NCBI GenBank assembly: GCA_016194625.1
Contig: JACQBB010000253.1
Location: 1 to 6,602 of the forward strand
DNA: 6,602 bases
DNA from: Elusimicrobiota bacterium
Lineage (GTDB): Bacteria > Elusimicrobiota > Elusimicrobia > UBA1565 > UBA9628
Direction of reading: 5' to 3'
The translations under genes and the position numbers were made by a program. Positions 5,354-6,602 of the stretch are shown in pieces. The notes under the pieces are model-generated. The model saw nothing but the letters and a program-made list of their open reading frames with translations. It searched no databases and had not been told where the DNA came from. How positions within the stretch are numbered: the stretch's first letter is position 1; the number at the start of each line of letters is the position of its first letter.

Positions 5354-6602
5354 TCGCCGTGACCCCTCTCGCCCTGAAGGCCCTGTCCGACTCCGCCGCC
5401 GACCTCGCCGTCTTCGCGTACGAGGACGCCGGCCTGGTCGGCGCCAAGGCCCTCCCGAACAAGGAGAAGTCCTCGCTCGCGGCCGCGCTGAAGGAGGAGG
5501 GCTTCAAGGGTTCCTCCAAGGAAGTGGCGCGCGTCGACGTGGAGCTGTTCGGGCGCCTGCGCCGCGTGTTCGCGGTCGGACTGGGCAAGAAGAAGGCCGC
5601 GGGGACCGAGGCGTTCCGCCGCTCCGCCGGCGCCTTGCTCGGCGCGGTCCGCGGCAAGCGCGAGACGCTCGCGGTGCTGTGCTCCGAGAACGTCTCGGCC
5701 GTCGCCGAGGGCCTGACGCTGGCCTCCTACAAGTACGAGGAGTACAAGAAGGGCGACGAGGACAAGCTCAAGAACCTCCACGTCGTCGTGCAGGACGCGG
5801 CGTCCCGCGTCGCGACCGAGAAGACGCTGGCGAAGGTCGCGCTGTACGCCGAGGCCGTCGGCCTGTCGCGCGACCTGACCAACCGCGGCCCGTCCGACAA
5901 GACCCCGAAGAGCCTGGCCGACCTCGCCGAGACCTTCAAGGGGACCGGGGTGACGGTCACCGTCATCGACAAGAAGAAAGCCGAGGAGATGGGCATGGGC
6001 TCGTTCCTGGGCGTCGCCCGCGGCTCGGTCCAGCCTCCGGTGATGGTGCACATGGTCTACAAGCCGAAGGCCGCGACGAAGAAGCGCGTGGCCCTCGTCG
6101 GCAAGGGCGTGACCTTCGACTCGGGCGGCCTGTCGCTGAAGCCCGCGGCCTCGATGGAGGACATGAAGTGCGACATGGCCGGCGCCGCCTCGGTGCTCGC
6201 CGTGTTCAAGGTCATCGCGCGCCTGGCTCCGAAGGCCGAGGTGCACGGCATCTTCGCGGCCACCTACAACATGCCCGGGCCGGACGCGTACAAGCCCGGC
6301 GACGTGCTCAAGGCGATGAACGGCAAGACCATCGAGGTCTGGAACACGGACGCGGAAGGGCGCCTGATCCTGGCCGACGCGCTGTGCCTGGCCGCCAAGC
6401 AGGAGCCGCAGGCGATCCTCGACATGGCGACGCTGACCGGCGCGGTCGTCTATGCGCTCGGCTCCAAGGTCGCCGGACTGATGGGCAACGACCGCAAGGT
6501 CGTGTCGTCCGTCGTCGCCGCCGGCAAGAAGGCCGACGAACCCTACTGCGAGCTGCCCCTCGTCGAGGACTACAAGGAGAACATCAAGGGCAACATCGCC
6601 GA
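5350..6602 (+). CDS. pepA: Leucyl aminopeptidase, M17 family (3' end outside window)
   Basis: A cytosolic two-metal exopeptidase that removes N-terminal residues from peptides in protein turnover. The visible 417 residues lack roughly the last 80-90 of the usual length of about 500. The N-terminal M17_N-type domain covers about 1-150 and has no signal peptide. The catalytic domain follows, introduced by LSRDLTN and GMGSFLGVARGS. All expected active-site residues can be placed by comparison with E. coli PepA. Metal ligands are K252, D257, D275, D334 and E336; catalytic residues are K264 and R338. The NTDAEGRL family signature is intact (332-339). The usual Glu of the C/A-E-N-M segment is Tyr here (TYNMPG), a mild deviation. 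In some bacteria PepA also binds DNA, but nothing here shows that. The protein is Lys-rich, unlike the exported proteins upstream. It overlaps the channel gene by four bases and is served by GAGGAG at 5336. Confidence 0.95.
   Translation, partial: MIAVTPLALKALSDSAADLAVFAYEDAGLVGAKALPNKEKSSLAAALKEEGFKGSSKEVARVDVELFGRLRRVFAVGLGKKKAAGTEAFRRSAGALLGAVRGKRETLAVLCSENVSAVAEGLTLASYKYEEYKKGDEDKLKNLHVVVQDAASRVATEKTLAKVALYAEAVGLSRDLTNRGPSDKTPKSLADLAETFKGTGVTVTVIDKKKAEEMGMGSFLGVARGSVQPPVMVHMVYKPKAATKKRVALVGKGVTFDSGGLSLKPAASMEDMKCDMAGAASVLAVFKVIARLAPKAEVHGIFAATYNMPGPDAYKPGDVLKAMNGKTIEVWNTDAEGRLILADALCLAAKQEPQAILDMATLTGAVVYALGSKVAGLMGNDRKVVSSVVAAGKKADEPYCELPLVEDYKENIKGNIA

Noticed and set aside
5323..6263. 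Antisense open frames opposite pepA
   Set aside because: The complementary + strand reads an intact M17 peptidase with every active-site residue. The antisense products look like composition artefacts.
1..6602. Mobile element, CRISPR, tRNA/rRNA, defence or biosynthetic cluster signals
   Set aside because: I saw no terminal inverted repeats, regularly spaced repeats, transposase or integrase motifs, or tRNA-like folds. Base and codon style is uniform across all four genes.

Overview
The window is extremely GC-rich, with G or C at nearly every codon third position. It holds four tightly packed genes, all on the + strand. Two are cut by the window edges. The only non-coding DNA between genes is 46 bases. 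There are no RNA genes, mobile elements, CRISPR arrays or integration scars. The gene content suggests a high-GC Gram-negative bacterium: a large surface protein built of LamG and fibronectin modules, a PorV/PorQ-like outer-membrane barrel, an aquaporin and a leucyl aminopeptidase. An Elusimicrobiota genome is my best guess. That is inference from gene style, not proof; the FCB group or another deep Gram-negative lineage remains possible.

Layout. (1) Bases 2-3649 encode the C-terminal 1215 residues of a large secreted, modular protein: LamG-like domain, four fibronectin-III-like domains, a second LamG-like domain, a ZU5-like module with a calcium-type loop, and a C-terminal domain resembling type IX secretion (T9SS) sorting domains. 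(2) Bases 3646-4626 encode a 326-residue PorV/PorQ-family outer-membrane protein, whose start codon overlaps the previous stop (ATGA). (3) After a 46-base gap with an extended -10 promoter-like element abutting the start codon, bases 4673-5353 encode a 226-residue MIP-family channel (aquaporin/glycerol facilitator). (4) Bases 5350 to the window end encode an M17 leucyl aminopeptidase (PepA), again with an ATGA overlap and with a good Shine-Dalgarno inside the channel gene.

The genes form two transcriptional pairs. In the first, a presumed export substrate is followed directly by a protein of the family that, in known T9SS, shuttles such substrates at the outer membrane. This is the most interesting feature here. 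The second pair couples a membrane channel to a cytosolic peptidase; no functional link is evident and it may be simple operon packing. I see no clearly new biological system. The cargo/PorV pairing outside the classical T9SS phyla, and the probably leaderless channel gene, deserve the closest look.
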